In this document: piece after piece, positions 8,400 through 16,449 of the stretch
Layout of the letters: each line of letters opens with the position of its first letter
How positions within the stretch are numbered: the first letter of the stretch is position 1
Origin: Natronococcus sp. A-GB7
GTDB taxonomy: Archaea > Halobacteriota > Halobacteria > Halobacteriales > Natrialbaceae
Reading direction: 5' to 3'
Length of the DNA: 64,000 bases
NCBI RefSeq assembly: GCF_029688865.1
Contig: NZ_JARUKV010000002.1
Coordinates: 62,001-126,000 of the forward strand
Program-made: the position numbers and the translations under genes
The notes under the pieces: model-generated
Databases searched by the model: none
Told to the model about the DNA's origin: nothing
What the model saw: only the letters and a program-made list of their open reading frames with translations

Positions 8400-8893
8400 A
8401 GCAGGAACGTCTCGCGGCGCGAGTCGAGGTCCAGAAACGAGTCGGCCTCGGCGATGAGCTCCTCGGCGGTCGAGGCCTCGAACGCCATCACTTCGACGCG
8501 GACGCCCTCGTGACGCAGGTGTGAGCAGAGCCGCGAGAAGTCGCCGTCGCCCGTACAGAGCACGAGCGTATCGATGTGGTTCGCCAGCGTCACCGCGTCC
8601 AGACTCATTCCGACGTCCCAGTCGGCCTTCTTCGAGCCGTCGGCGAACGTCTTGATGTCCTTGATCTTCGTCTCGAACCCGATGTCGATCAGCGCCTCGA
8701 AGAAACTCTCCTCCTCGGGCGAGTCCGCGCGGATGACGTAGGCGATAGCGCGAGTGAGCTGGCGGCCCTGTACCGCCTTCTCGAGCAGCGAGGAGTAGTC
8801 GATGTTTCGGCTGTGGAGGCTCTGTGCGGTGTGATAGAGGTTCTGCGCGTCGACGAGAACCGCGACGCGTTGCCCCGAGTGGATCTCCGTCAT
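8396..8893 (-). CDS. NYN-domain (LabA/PIN-like) protein
   Basis: 165 residues from the ATG at 8893. NYN-fold acidic residues are visible: VAVLVDAQNLYHT at the N-terminus, KADWDVGMSLDAV in the middle and LVLCTGDGDFSRLCSHLR in the C-terminal half. This is the LabA/DUF88 pattern of Mg-dependent PIN-like nucleases that process or degrade RNA. All core Asp positions appear intact, so activity is plausible but the substrate is unknown. A second upstream ATG at 8914 is possible, but the later one follows an element TTTTTATGG with better spacing. Confidence 0.85.
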   Translation of the reverse strand: MTEIHSGQRVAVLVDAQNLYHTAQSLHSRNIDYSSLLEKAVQGRQLTRAIAYVIRADSPEEESFFEALIDIGFETKIKDIKTFADGSKKADWDVGMSLDAVTLANHIDTLVLCTGDGDFSRLCSHLRHEGVRVEVMAFEASTAEELIAEADSFLDLDSRRETFLL

Positions 8894-9047
8894 ACGGTCA
8901 CTTGGGTCGACCACCCATAAAAAGTCGCGTCGTTTGTGCCGTCGGAACGCCCGCCCCGTCGGTCGGGTTCGAATCGGGCGGTCGGTTGACCCTGTGCTCC
9001 GGCAGGAGGACGTTCACGACAGCTGAAGCACAGAACCAAGTATAGGT

Positions 9048-9063
9048 GTAAAGTATACTTTAC
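9048..9063. promoter_or_regulatory. Perfect 16-bp palindrome, likely operator of the XRE regulator
   Basis: GTAAAGTATACTTTAC is a perfect palindrome 41 bases upstream of the membrane-protein/XRE operon. A third half-site follows at once (TTTAC-T-GTAAA), so the region holds GTAAA, TTTAC, GTAAA in register. Its position over the AT-rich promoter suggests autorepression by the downstream helix-turn-helix protein. The palindrome is seen; its use is inferred. Confidence 0.7.
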
Positions 9064-9103
9064 TGTAAAAGGGGGCTTTCCACACGTCTCCTCGTCACCA
9101 GCT

Positions 9104-9547
9104 ATGACCGAACCGACCACCGCAGAACGGGAAACCGTAGCGCGACGGAACCAGTACAGGGAGTGGATGGGACGCTCGATAGGCGTCGGGCTCGCGGGAC
9201 TCTTCGCCGCGATCGGGGCCTGGCTCTTCGTCGTCCGAAGCGACGTCGTCCTGCTCGCGGGGCTCGCACTCTACTACCTGGGGTTCGTCGGCTACCTCCT
9301 CGTCTGGGGACTGACGTCGGTCGCACTGTTCGACGAGCGCGAGCGACGGATCGAGAACGAGGCAGGTGGGATCGTGGCAACCGCCACTACGATCGTCGTC
9401 GTCTTCGGCGTTCCGGGAGACGTCGTCCTCGAGACGACCGGTCTGGTGGCGGTTCCGGACGCCGTCCACGGCGCTATCTACGGCTACTTCCTGCTCGTCG
9501 TCGGCTACCTAGTGGTGTACGGCTACGTGAGCCGACGCTACTCATGA
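9104..9547 (+). CDS. DUF2178-like membrane protein
   Basis: 147 residues with four hydrophobic helices arranged as two pairs around a charged loop (FDERERRIENEAG). Archaeal DUF2178 membrane proteins have this layout, with the conserved DERE segment between helices 2 and 3, and are usually coupled to a small XRE regulator, as here (ATGA overlap at 9544-9547). The role of the family is unknown; tight coupling suggests the regulator senses something linked to the membrane protein. Confidence 0.7.
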   Translation: MTEPTTAERETVARRNQYREWMGRSIGVGLAGLFAAIGAWLFVVRSDVVLLAGLALYYLGFVGYLLVWGLTSVALFDERERRIENEAGGIVATATTIVVVFGVPGDVVLETTGLVAVPDAVHGAIYGYFLLVVGYLVVYGYVSRRYS

Positions 9548-9798
9548 AAAACGACCTTCGGCAGTACCGGGAGGCCCGCGATCTGAGCCAGGCCGATCTC
9601 GCGGCGGCCGTCGGCGTCTCCCGACAGACGATCAACGCCATCGAACGCGAACGGTACGATCCCTCGCTCGAGCGTGCGTTCAAGTTGGCCGCGTACCTCG
9701 ACTGCCGGGTCGAGGAGCTGTTCGATCCGAGGTTGAACGGGACAGGGCAAGCGCCTGAGTCGTTCGAAACGACCGCAAGAACGAGTCGACGGCGTTAG
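9544..9798 (+). CDS. XRE-family helix-turn-helix regulator
   Basis: 84 residues. The whole N-terminal 65 residues form an HTH_3 domain: LRQYREARDLSQADLAAAVG, then VSRQTINAIERERYDPSLERAFKLA, then CRVEELFDPR. This is the short YozG/Cro-type repressor that accompanies DUF2178-type proteins. Translation is coupled to the upstream gene by a 4-base overlap, and the stop overlaps the convergent htpX by 4 bases. The palindrome at 9048-9063 is the obvious candidate operator. Confidence 0.9.
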   Translation: MKNDLRQYREARDLSQADLAAAVGVSRQTINAIERERYDPSLERAFKLAAYLDCRVEELFDPRLNGTGQAPESFETTARTSRRR

Positions 9799-10619
9799 CT
9801 GCGGAGCTTCTCGATGCGCTTCTCGGTCGGCGGGTGGGTCGCGAACACGGTCGCGAGCAGTCCGCGCTCGGAGTTGAAGATACAGAGCGCGGCCTGGCCC
9901 TCGTCGACGGTGGACTCGCGGTTCTCGGCTCCCTTCGAGATCTTCTCGAGAGCGCGGGCGAGCGGGTCGCCGCTGCCGATGTACTGTCGCGCGTCGTCGT
10001 CGGCGACATACTCGCGGTACCGCGAGATGGCCATCACGAGGATCGTGACGAGCATCTGGGCGAAGATCGAGAGGATCCAGCCGACGATGAATCCGCCGGG
10101 GTTGTCCTCGCCGCCGAAGACGTAGACGAAGTAGACGGCGTAGCCGACCATCATCCCGATGGAGCTGCCGACGGTCATCATCAGGACGTCGCGGTTCTTG
10201 ATGTGGGCCAGCTCGTGGGCGACGACGCCCTCGAGCTCGTCGCGGTCGAGCAGCCGGATGAGCTCCTCGCTGACGACGACGACGCCGTTGCCCTTGCGGC
10301 CGGTCGCGAAGGCGTTCGGGACGCCCATCTGCTGGACCATCAGCTTGGGCTTTTTGATCCCCATGTCGCGGGAGAGCGACTCGGTCATGCGGTGGATATC
10401 CGCGTACTGTCCCTCCTCGGGCATCTCTTCGGCTTTCCTGGTCGCCATCCACGTCCCGAGCTTGTACTGGAGGAACGGAAACGTCACCAGCAACAGCAGG
10501 ACGATCGGCCAGGCACCCGTCCCAAGGAACGCGAGGCCGACGGCCCCCACGAACAGGTACAGCGCCGCCAGCATCGAGCCGACGACGAACATTCGTACTT
10601 TCAGTCCGAAGTCTGTCAT
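9795..10619 (-). CDS. htpX: HtpX-type M48 zinc metalloprotease
   Basis: 274 residues. Two N-terminal membrane helices (about 8-30 and 35-50) are followed by the cytosolic protease domain with the zinc motif HELAH at residues 135-139, then two more hydrophobic segments and the third-ligand region SRYREYVADDDA. This is the order of HtpX, a membrane-anchored endopeptidase for misfolded membrane proteins. The promoter side (10620-10660) contains TATAAATTTCGCGGG close to the start. Confidence 0.92.
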   Translation of the reverse strand: MTDFGLKVRMFVVGSMLAALYLFVGAVGLAFLGTGAWPIVLLLLVTFPFLQYKLGTWMATRKAEEMPEEGQYADIHRMTESLSRDMGIKKPKLMVQQMGVPNAFATGRKGNGVVVVSEELIRLLDRDELEGVVAHELAHIKNRDVLMMTVGSSIGMMVGYAVYFVYVFGGEDNPGGFIVGWILSIFAQMLVTILVMAISRYREYVADDDARQYIGSGDPLARALEKISKGAENRESTVDEGQAALCIFNSERGLLATVFATHPPTEKRIEKLRS

Positions 10620-11038
10620 AGGAGTGGGTAGGGAGTCGCGATGTATAAATTTCGCGGGATAATTCGACCGAGGGCGCGGAGTCGTCGATCCCCCGACCGT
10701 CGAGAACGGAGCGCCCTCGGAACTCGGCGAGAGCTACCCGGGGCGAACGGGATCGACTACGAACACTCGGTGTGGAAGAAAGCCGCGGGCGTCCGCAAAT
10801 ACGAGAGAGAGCGAAATCCATAAGTCCGTCCCCGTCGCTGTTCCGCGTATGCCACGCACCGCTCGCGTCACCGACTCGGTTTCCGTGAGCGGAGCGAGTG
10901 CGGTTCCTTTCTCGAAAAAACGCGTCTGAACGGTGTGCTCGTGGCGAGCGTAGCGACCTCGTCTCGGGTACGATTCGGGCGCGGACCGTTTCCACGGGAT
11001 CGTTCGACCGACTACCGACCACTACCCAACCCATCACA
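10620..11038. other. Intergenic region between htpX and dapA
   Basis: A 419-base divergent region. It holds the htpX promoter near 10640-10655 and presumably the dap promoter. A stretch at 10737-10823 reads DYEHSVWKKAAGVRKYERERNP then stop with coding-like third positions, but it has no credible start. A 26-codon frame at 10849-10929 also exists. The G-A-G-C-G-rich runs (GTGAGCGGAGCGAG) are low-complexity DNA common in haloarchaea. I see no RNA gene. Confidence 0.5.
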
Positions 11039-11962
11039 ATGACAGACACCATCGACCTTTCGGGCGTCTTTCCGGCCATGTGTACGCCCTTCGACGAGGA
11101 CGAACAGATCGACTTCGAAACGCTGCAGACCGACGCCCAACGGCTCGAGGAGGCGGGCGTCGACGGGCTCGTTCCCGTCGGCTCGACGGGCGAATCCGCG
11201 ACGCTGACCCACGACGAACACGTCGAGGTCGTCGAGGCCGTCATCGACGCCGTCGACGACGTCCCCGTCATCGCGGGCTCGGGCTCGAACAACACCCGCG
11301 AGGCACTCGAACTCTCCGAGCGCTCGGCCGACGCCGGCGCCGACGGCCTCCTGCTCATTTCGCCGTACTACAACAAGCCCGAACAGCAGGGCTTCGTCGA
11401 CCACTACGAGACGATCGCCGACGCCGTCGACCTGCCCCAGATCGTCTACAACGTCCCCTCGCGGACCGGCCAGAACATCGAGCCAGACACCGCCGTCGAG
11501 CTCGCCGCCCACGAGAACATCGCGGGCTACAAGGCCGCCAGCGGCGACCTGGGCCAGATCGGCGAGGTCGTCGAACGCACGCGCGACGAGGACTTTGCGG
11601 TCCTCTCGGGCGACGACGCGCTCACCCTGCCCGTCCTGTCGGTCGGCGGCACCGGAACCATCAGCGTCTCGGCGAACGTCGAACCCGAGCGAACGTGTGC
11701 GATGGTCGGCGCTGCCCTCGAGGGCGACTACGAGCGCGCTCGCAAGCTCCACCACGAGCTCGGCCCGCTGTTCCGGACGCTGTTTATCGAAACGAACCCG
11801 ATCCCGGTCAAGGAGGCCATGGAGATCCGCGGCTACGGCCCCGCTCGGATGCGCTCGCCGATGACCCGCCTCACCGACGAGAACCGAGCGCTGCTCGAGG
11901 ACGTCCTCGCCGACCTCGAGGACGAGCCGACGGCGGTCGCCGACGCAGAGGCCAGTCCATGA
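11039..11962 (+). CDS. dapA: 4-hydroxy-tetrahydrodipicolinate synthase
   Basis: 307 residues, ATG at 11039. TIM-barrel aldolase that condenses pyruvate with aspartate semialdehyde, first committed step of diaminopimelate/lysine synthesis. Visible motifs: GSTGESATLTHDEH (pyruvate-binding Thr pair), ISPYYNKP (catalytic Tyr), YNVPSRTGQNI and the Schiff-base lysine in IAGYKAASGD. Length is normal. It heads an operon, overlapping dapB by ATGA. An in-frame extension upstream has non-coding composition, so the later ATG is used. Confidence 0.95.
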   Translation: MTDTIDLSGVFPAMCTPFDEDEQIDFETLQTDAQRLEEAGVDGLVPVGSTGESATLTHDEHVEVVEAVIDAVDDVPVIAGSGSNNTREALELSERSADAGADGLLLISPYYNKPEQQGFVDHYETIADAVDLPQIVYNVPSRTGQNIEPDTAVELAAHENIAGYKAASGDLGQIGEVVERTRDEDFAVLSGDDALTLPVLSVGGTGTISVSANVEPERTCAMVGAALEGDYERARKLHHELGPLFRTLFIETNPIPVKEAMEIRGYGPARMRSPMTRLTDENRALLEDVLADLEDEPTAVADAEASP

Positions 11963-12726
11963 CGGTCGGGATCGGCGTCACCGGAGCGACGGGGCGGATG
12001 GGCCGCGAGGTCGTCGCCGCCGTCGCCGATCACGAGAACTGCGAGGTCGCCTTCGCCGTCAACCGCGACCCCGCCGACGAGAGCGTCGAGGGCGTCGAAC
12101 TCGAGGCCGCCGACCGGTTCGATGCGCTGCTCGCGGAGCGCGAGCCCGACGCCGTCATCGATTTCACCGGGCCCGAGTCGGCCGCCGACTACGCCCGGGC
12201 CTGCGCCGAGACCGGCGTCGCCTTCGTCACGGGCACGACCGGGTTCGACGACGAGGGGCTCGCGGCCCTCGAGGACGCCGGCGACGAGGTTCCCGTGCTC
12301 CACGCGCCGAACTTCGCCCGCGGCGTTCAGGCGCTGGTCAACGTCGTCGGGCAGGCGGTTCGAAACCTCCCGGGGTACGACGTCGAACTCGTCGAGACCC
12401 ATCACAACGGAAAGCGGGACGCTCCCAGCGGCACCGCGAACCGACTACTTGATGAGATCGAGGACAACGGCGACTTCGCCGGGCGCACGCACGGCCGTGA
12501 GGGCGAGGCCCCCCGCGAGGACGGCGAGATCGGCGTCCACGCGCTTCGGGCGGGCAACATCACCGGCGAACACGAGGTCGTCCTCGCGGGCAACGACGAG
12601 GAGGTTCGGCTCACTCACCGCGCCGAGGACCGCGGCGTGTTCGCAGCGGGCGCGGTCGACGCCGCGGTCTGGATCGCAGGACGGAAGGCGGGGAACTACG
12701 ACTTTGCGGACGTGATCGACGAATGA
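11959..12726 (+). CDS. dapB: 4-hydroxy-tetrahydrodipicolinate reductase
   Basis: 255 residues. The N-terminal dinucleotide-binding motif GVTGATGRMGREV and the tetrahydrodipicolinate-binding signature ETHHNGKRDAPSGTA are both intact. It reduces the DapA product with NAD(P)H. GTTGFDDEG and HAPNFARGVQAL follow the family pattern. ATGA overlaps at both ends (11959-11962 with dapA, 12723-12726 with dapD) imply translational coupling. Confidence 0.95.
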   Translation: MTVGIGVTGATGRMGREVVAAVADHENCEVAFAVNRDPADESVEGVELEAADRFDALLAEREPDAVIDFTGPESAADYARACAETGVAFVTGTTGFDDEGLAALEDAGDEVPVLHAPNFARGVQALVNVVGQAVRNLPGYDVELVETHHNGKRDAPSGTANRLLDEIEDNGDFAGRTHGREGEAPREDGEIGVHALRAGNITGEHEVVLAGNDEEVRLTHRAEDRGVFAAGAVDAAVWIAGRKAGNYDFADVIDE

Positions 12727-13559
12727 GCACGCTCGAGAGCGAAATCGGCGAGCTGTGGGATCGCAAGCAAAACGGCGAGGTCGACTCGGAGTCGGCCGGC
12801 GAGGACGAACACGCGACCCTGGAGGCCTTTCTCGAGGCCCTCGAGGACGGCGAGGTCCGCGCCGCCGAGAAGTCGGGCGGCGAGTGGGAGGCAAACGAGT
12901 GGGTCAAGCAGGGGATCCTGCTGAACTTCGGCCTGCGCGAGAACGAGGCCTACGACTACGGCGGCGTCGACCACTACGACGTCCTCCCGCTGCGCGAGAC
13001 CGACGACCTCGGCGAGCGCGGGACGCGAAACACGCCCGACGGAACGACGATCAGGCGGGGCGCCTACCTCGGTTCGGACTGCATCATGATGAGCCCGAGC
13101 TTCGTCAACGTCGGCGCCTACGTCGACGACGGCACCCTCGTCGACTCCTGTGACACAGTCGGCTCCTGCGCCCAGATCGGCGCGGACGTCAAGCTCGGCG
13201 CGAACACGCTGATCGGCGGCGTCTTAGAGCCAGTCGAGTCGGCGCCCGTTGTCGTCGAGGACAACGTCTCGCTCGGTGCCGGCTGCCGAGTGACCTCCGG
13301 GTTCGTCGTCGGCGAGAACAGCGTCGTCGGCGAGAACACCCTCCTGACGCCGCGCATTCCCGTCTACGACCTCGTGGAGGAGGAGGTCGTCTACGGCGAA
13401 CTGCCCGCCGACCGCCGGGCCTTTACGCGATTCGTCGAGTCCTCCGTCAGCGACCACGACCTCTTCGAAGGCGGGGCCTACAAGCCGGCCGTCGTCGCCA
13501 CCGACCTCGAGACCGAGACCCTCGAGGCCACGGAACGCGAGGACGCGCTGCGGGAGTAG
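12723..13559 (+). CDS. dapD: Tetrahydrodipicolinate N-succinyltransferase
   Basis: 278 residues. An N-terminal helical domain is followed by a left-handed beta-helix of hexapeptide repeats (about residues 100-215: RRGAYLGSDCIMMSPSFVNVGAYV, then VDSCDTVGSCAQIGADVKLG). The VDSCDTVGSCAQIG signature fits DapD, which transfers succinyl from succinyl-CoA, so this organism seems to use the succinylase branch. The next expected genes (lysA, dapF, dapE, normally in the same haloarchaeal operon) do not follow; an AT-rich gap begins right after the stop. Confidence 0.93.
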   Translation: MSTLESEIGELWDRKQNGEVDSESAGEDEHATLEAFLEALEDGEVRAAEKSGGEWEANEWVKQGILLNFGLRENEAYDYGGVDHYDVLPLRETDDLGERGTRNTPDGTTIRRGAYLGSDCIMMSPSFVNVGAYVDDGTLVDSCDTVGSCAQIGADVKLGANTLIGGVLEPVESAPVVVEDNVSLGAGCRVTSGFVVGENSVVGENTLLTPRIPVYDLVEEEVVYGELPADRRAFTRFVESSVSDHDLFEGGAYKPAVVATDLETETLEATEREDALRE

Positions 13560-14041
13560 AACCCGACCACCCCTTTCGATCGCGGACGTTCTTTGATCTT
13601 CGAGTCGAGCCTGTCGGGCCTTATATTTCTTCCTATCAATTCAGCAGCTATGTTTGAAATTGTATACTTCCTAAACGCATTGCTCTGACGACTCAGTGCG
13701 CCGGAATCACTAACCAGTCCAAAAGAGAGTTCCTGAACTCGATATCGAAAGATTAGCGATATATTCAGATATCATCTCCGGGTACCGTGGCAAACGATTC
13801 GGTGGAAAACGAACCCCTTGTAATATCGCCGATTCTGTTCCACAGAGGCCTGCTGCGCGTCTTTCAGTGTCCACTCACTTCCAATGGTGTCGACACAGAC
13901 CTACGTTCTCTCAATCGGAACTATTTTAAGATATATCAGAAAGGCTAGTATAGGGCCACTCGAGGGATGTGTGCCGCGGCGAGTGCAGTTATTCGGACGA
14001 AACATGAGAATCGTTATTGTACTCGACGCTGTCGCCAGCGT
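13560..14041. other. AT-rich intergenic region where the lysine operon stops
   Basis: 482 bases, clearly richer in A+T than the flanks (for example TTATATTTCTTCCTATCAATTC near 13620). The longest open frame is 53 codons from a GTG at 13787 to 13948 with no recognisable domain. I see no inverted repeats or transposase motif. A TTATTGTA element at 14014-14021 sits 26 bases before the next gene. It may mark an old insertion or deletion, but that is inference. Confidence 0.5.
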
Positions 14042-14791
14042 ATGCGCATCGACGACGAGAACGGAGTCCGAACGATCACCTTCGATCGGCCCGAACAGCT
14101 GAACTCGTTTACGGCCGACGAAGCCAGCGCGCTGGCGGCGGCCATCGAGGACGTCGACGAGGACGAGTACGACGCGGTGGTGCTCACTGGCGAGGGTGAG
14201 GCGTTCAGCGCCGGCGGCGACCTCGAGGCGATGGCCGAACGCGAGGAGACGCCCAAGGAGTCGTACGAACGGACGACCGAGACGCTGGGGCGGGTCGTCG
14301 AGACCGCACTCACTTCGCCCGTTCCGATCGTCGCGAAGGTAAACGGCGACGCCGTCGGCGCCGGACTGGCGGTCACCGCCGTCAGCGACTTCGCCTACGC
14401 CGCGGAATCGGCCGCGTTTAGCTGCGCGTTCGTCCGCGTCGGGCTCGTCCCCGACACCGGCGGAACCTTCCTGCTGCCGCAACTGATCGGGCTTCGGGAC
14501 GCCAAGCGACTGGCGCTGACCGCCGAGTTCGTCTCCGCCGAGGAGGCCGCGGAGCTGGGGCTCGTCAACGAGACCGTCCCGGACGAGGAACTCGACGACG
14601 CGGTCGACGACCTCCTCGAGACGCTTCGGAAGCGACCGACGGCAACCCTCGGGCTCACCAAGCGGGCGATCCACGAGAACATGGGCCGGTACTGGCAGGA
14701 GGCGCTGGATCACGAGTTGCTCACCCAGTCGCTGGCGTACGGGACGCCCGAACACGAGGACGGCGTTCGGGCGTTCCTGGAGCGGCGCTGA
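14042..14791 (+). CDS. paaG: Crotonase-fold isomerase, PaaG-like (1,2-epoxyphenylacetyl-CoA isomerase)
   Basis: 249 residues. Crotonase fold with oxyanion motif FSAGGDLEAM. The two hydratase glutamates are absent: the E144 position reads GAGLAVT and the E164 region FSCAFVRVGL. Instead it carries VGLVPDTGGTFLLPQLIG, matching PaaG, whose Asp in this segment is the base. PaaG turns ring-1,2-epoxyphenylacetyl-CoA into oxepin-CoA. The paa epoxidase genes lie about 7 kb away. A general cis-trans enoyl-CoA isomerase remains possible. Probably leaderless (TTATTGTA at 14014-14021). Confidence 0.7.
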   Translation: MRIDDENGVRTITFDRPEQLNSFTADEASALAAAIEDVDEDEYDAVVLTGEGEAFSAGGDLEAMAEREETPKESYERTTETLGRVVETALTSPVPIVAKVNGDAVGAGLAVTAVSDFAYAAESAAFSCAFVRVGLVPDTGGTFLLPQLIGLRDAKRLALTAEFVSAEEAAELGLVNETVPDEELDDAVDDLLETLRKRPTATLGLTKRAIHENMGRYWQEALDHELLTQSLAYGTPEHEDGVRAFLERR

Positions 14792-14866
14792 ACGGCGGCG
14801 CGAACAGCCGTTCGACGGGTGAGACCGATCACCTAGCTATTTGACGCTCCGCGAGTATGATTCGGT

Positions 14867-15277
14867 ATGCCGACCGTACTGCTCGCCATCGACGACGACG
14901 AGTCACACGTCGAGCGCCAGATCCGGACGATCGCCGACCTCCCGTTCTCCGGCGAAGAACTCACCGTAACCATCCTGCATGTGTTCTCGGAGAATCCCTC
15001 GGGAGCGTCCGTCAACCAGCTCAAGACCGCGCGGCTCGCGAGAGACCGGCTCGAGGAGGCCGGCCTCGAGACGAGCTTCGCCGAACGGAGCGGGGATCCC
15101 GCCGCGGAGGTCCTCGAGCACGCCGAGGAAGCGGATGTCGAACTGATCTGTGTCGCCGGGCGGAAACGATCACCCACGGGGAAGGCCCTGTTCGGGAGCG
15201 TCACCCAGGACGTGATCCTCAACGCCGAACGGCCGGTACTCGTCGCGGGCGACCTCGAGGACGAGTTCGAGACGTAG
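14867..15277 (+). CDS. Universal stress protein, UspA family
   Basis: 136 residues with the UspA alpha/beta fold: VLLAIDDDESHVERQ at the N-terminus and the ATP-binding loop GRKRSPTGKALFGSVTQDVI near the C-terminus, matching G-2x-G-9x-G(S/T). Strands VTILHVF and VELICVAG are typical. An ATP-binding Usp is likely, function in stress or regulation unknown. The element CTATTTG at about 14837-14843 predicts a leaderless start. Confidence 0.9.
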   Translation: MPTVLLAIDDDESHVERQIRTIADLPFSGEELTVTILHVFSENPSGASVNQLKTARLARDRLEEAGLETSFAERSGDPAAEVLEHAEEADVELICVAGRKRSPTGKALFGSVTQDVILNAERPVLVAGDLEDEFET

Positions 15278-15300
15278 CCGTCCGGAACCGACGAAAACAG

Positions 15301-15765
15301 TTAGCGCGGGCGACGCTCGAGCAGTTCGTGGTTCTCCAGGCTCAGCACCTCGACGCCGTCCTGGTTCGTCACCGAGATCGACTCGCGAACGACGCCCGTC
15401 CCGGGATCGCTCTCGGAGACGCGCGTCTCGGTGATCGTGGTCGTTACCGAGAGCGTGTCGCCCGGTCGAACGGGTTCGTGCCATCGGACGTCGTCGATCC
15501 CGAGTCCCGCGACGACCGCCCGGTCCCGTCGCACCTCTTCGACGAGTAGCCGCACCGAGAGCGAGAGCGTGTGATACCCGCTCGCGATGAGTCCGTCGTA
15601 CCGGCTTTCGGCGGCCGCAGACGGATCCGTGTGGATCGCCAGCGGATCGAACTGCTCCCCGAACTCGGTGATCTCGTCTTCCGTGACCGTGACCGACCCG
15701 CACTCGATCGTTTCGCCGACCGGGACGTCCTCGAGATAGACGACGTCCGCATCGCTGTCAAACAT
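15301..15765 (-). CDS. MaoC-like dehydratase (hot-dog fold)
   Basis: 154 residues from the ATG at 15765. The (R)-hydratase motif is visible as FDPLAIHTDPSAAAESRYDGLIASGYHT, containing the D-x4-H catalytic dyad pattern and the downstream glycine-rich turn. MaoC proteins hydrate 2-enoyl-CoAs; in phenylacetate breakdown the MaoC part of PaaZ hydrolyses the oxepin-CoA ring. With PaaG-like and Paa epoxidase genes nearby, a stand-alone oxepin-CoA hydrolase role is an attractive but unproven idea. Confidence 0.8.
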   Translation of the reverse strand: MFDSDADVVYLEDVPVGETIECGSVTVTEDEITEFGEQFDPLAIHTDPSAAAESRYDGLIASGYHTLSLSVRLLVEEVRRDRAVVAGLGIDDVRWHEPVRPGDTLSVTTTITETRVSESDPGTGVVRESISVTNQDGVEVLSLENHELLERRPR

Positions 15766-15951
15766 ACTCCGTTGTATCACGCCGCAACGGATGTGTGTTA
15801 CTACTTCGTCAGGAAGATCGAATCCGATCGGCTCGACCCGTAATTCGGGTGATTACCGTTTTCGCCCTTCGGACTCGACGTACTGCACGAAACTGTACGA
15901 TCTATTGAATAGAGTTTTTGTGATAGAACCCCCTACTCACTGATAGCAAGT

Positions 15952-16449
15952 ATGACAGGGAAATACATGACGTCCGAGAGCAACTTACCGGACGAGCCGG
16001 AGGGGGAGGAGATCCAGCTGCAGGTCAGCGACGAGCGGACCAAGGAAATCTTCAACATCCGCGCTCGTATCGACCGGAATCCGGACGAGCTGACCGATCC
16101 CGACCGGCTGACCGTTGTCAAGGGCCCACACGAGAACACCGAAGAGGAGTGGTACATCGACGTCCTCGAGACGGACCCGGACGACGGCATCGACAGGGAG
16201 CTGCTCGAGGCGACGATGTCCGCGATGGAAGACCAGTCGACGGTCATCAACACCCGTTCGAAGGAGGTCAAGACGCTGCTCCGATACCTTACCGAAACGG
16301 ACGAGTACGAGTCGGTCTCCGAGGCGAGCCGGACGATCATGCTGGAGTACCTTTCGGACAACTACGGCGAACTCGTCGAGGAGTATATCGACCTGAAGGT
16401 TCGATCCGAGCGAAGCGAGTTGGCCGACGAGCTGTACGAGTACAAATGA
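15952..16449 (+). CDS. Hypothetical acidic protein at head of UbiD operon
   Basis: 165 residues starting MTGKYMTSESNLPDEPEG; a second ATG 15 bases on is equally possible. No named domain recognised. The C-terminal part (YESVSEASRTIMLEYLSDNYGELVEEYIDLKVRSERSELADEL, residues about 120-162) resembles a ribbon-helix-helix tail or oligomerisation helix. The stop overlaps the UbiD start by ATGA, so it is translationally coupled to two UbiD-family genes and may regulate or scaffold them. Promoter candidate: T-rich segment around 15914-15920. Confidence 0.65.
   Translation: MTGKYMTSESNLPDEPEGEEIQLQVSDERTKEIFNIRARIDRNPDELTDPDRLTVVKGPHENTEEEWYIDVLETDPDDGIDRELLEATMSAMEDQSTVINTRSKEVKTLLRYLTETDEYESVSEASRTIMLEYLSDNYGELVEEYIDLKVRSERSELADELYEYK

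Noticed and set aside
8960-8985. GGGTTCGAATCGGG resembling a T-arm
   Set aside because: The flanking stems do not pair and no tRNA body is present.
10849-10929. 26-codon frame before dapA as a leader peptide
   Set aside because: No lysine-rich stretch or attenuator structure, and archaeal leader-peptide attenuation is not established here.
13787-13948. 53-codon GTG frame in the AT-rich gap as a transposase remnant
   Set aside because: No transposase motif or terminal repeats could be seen.
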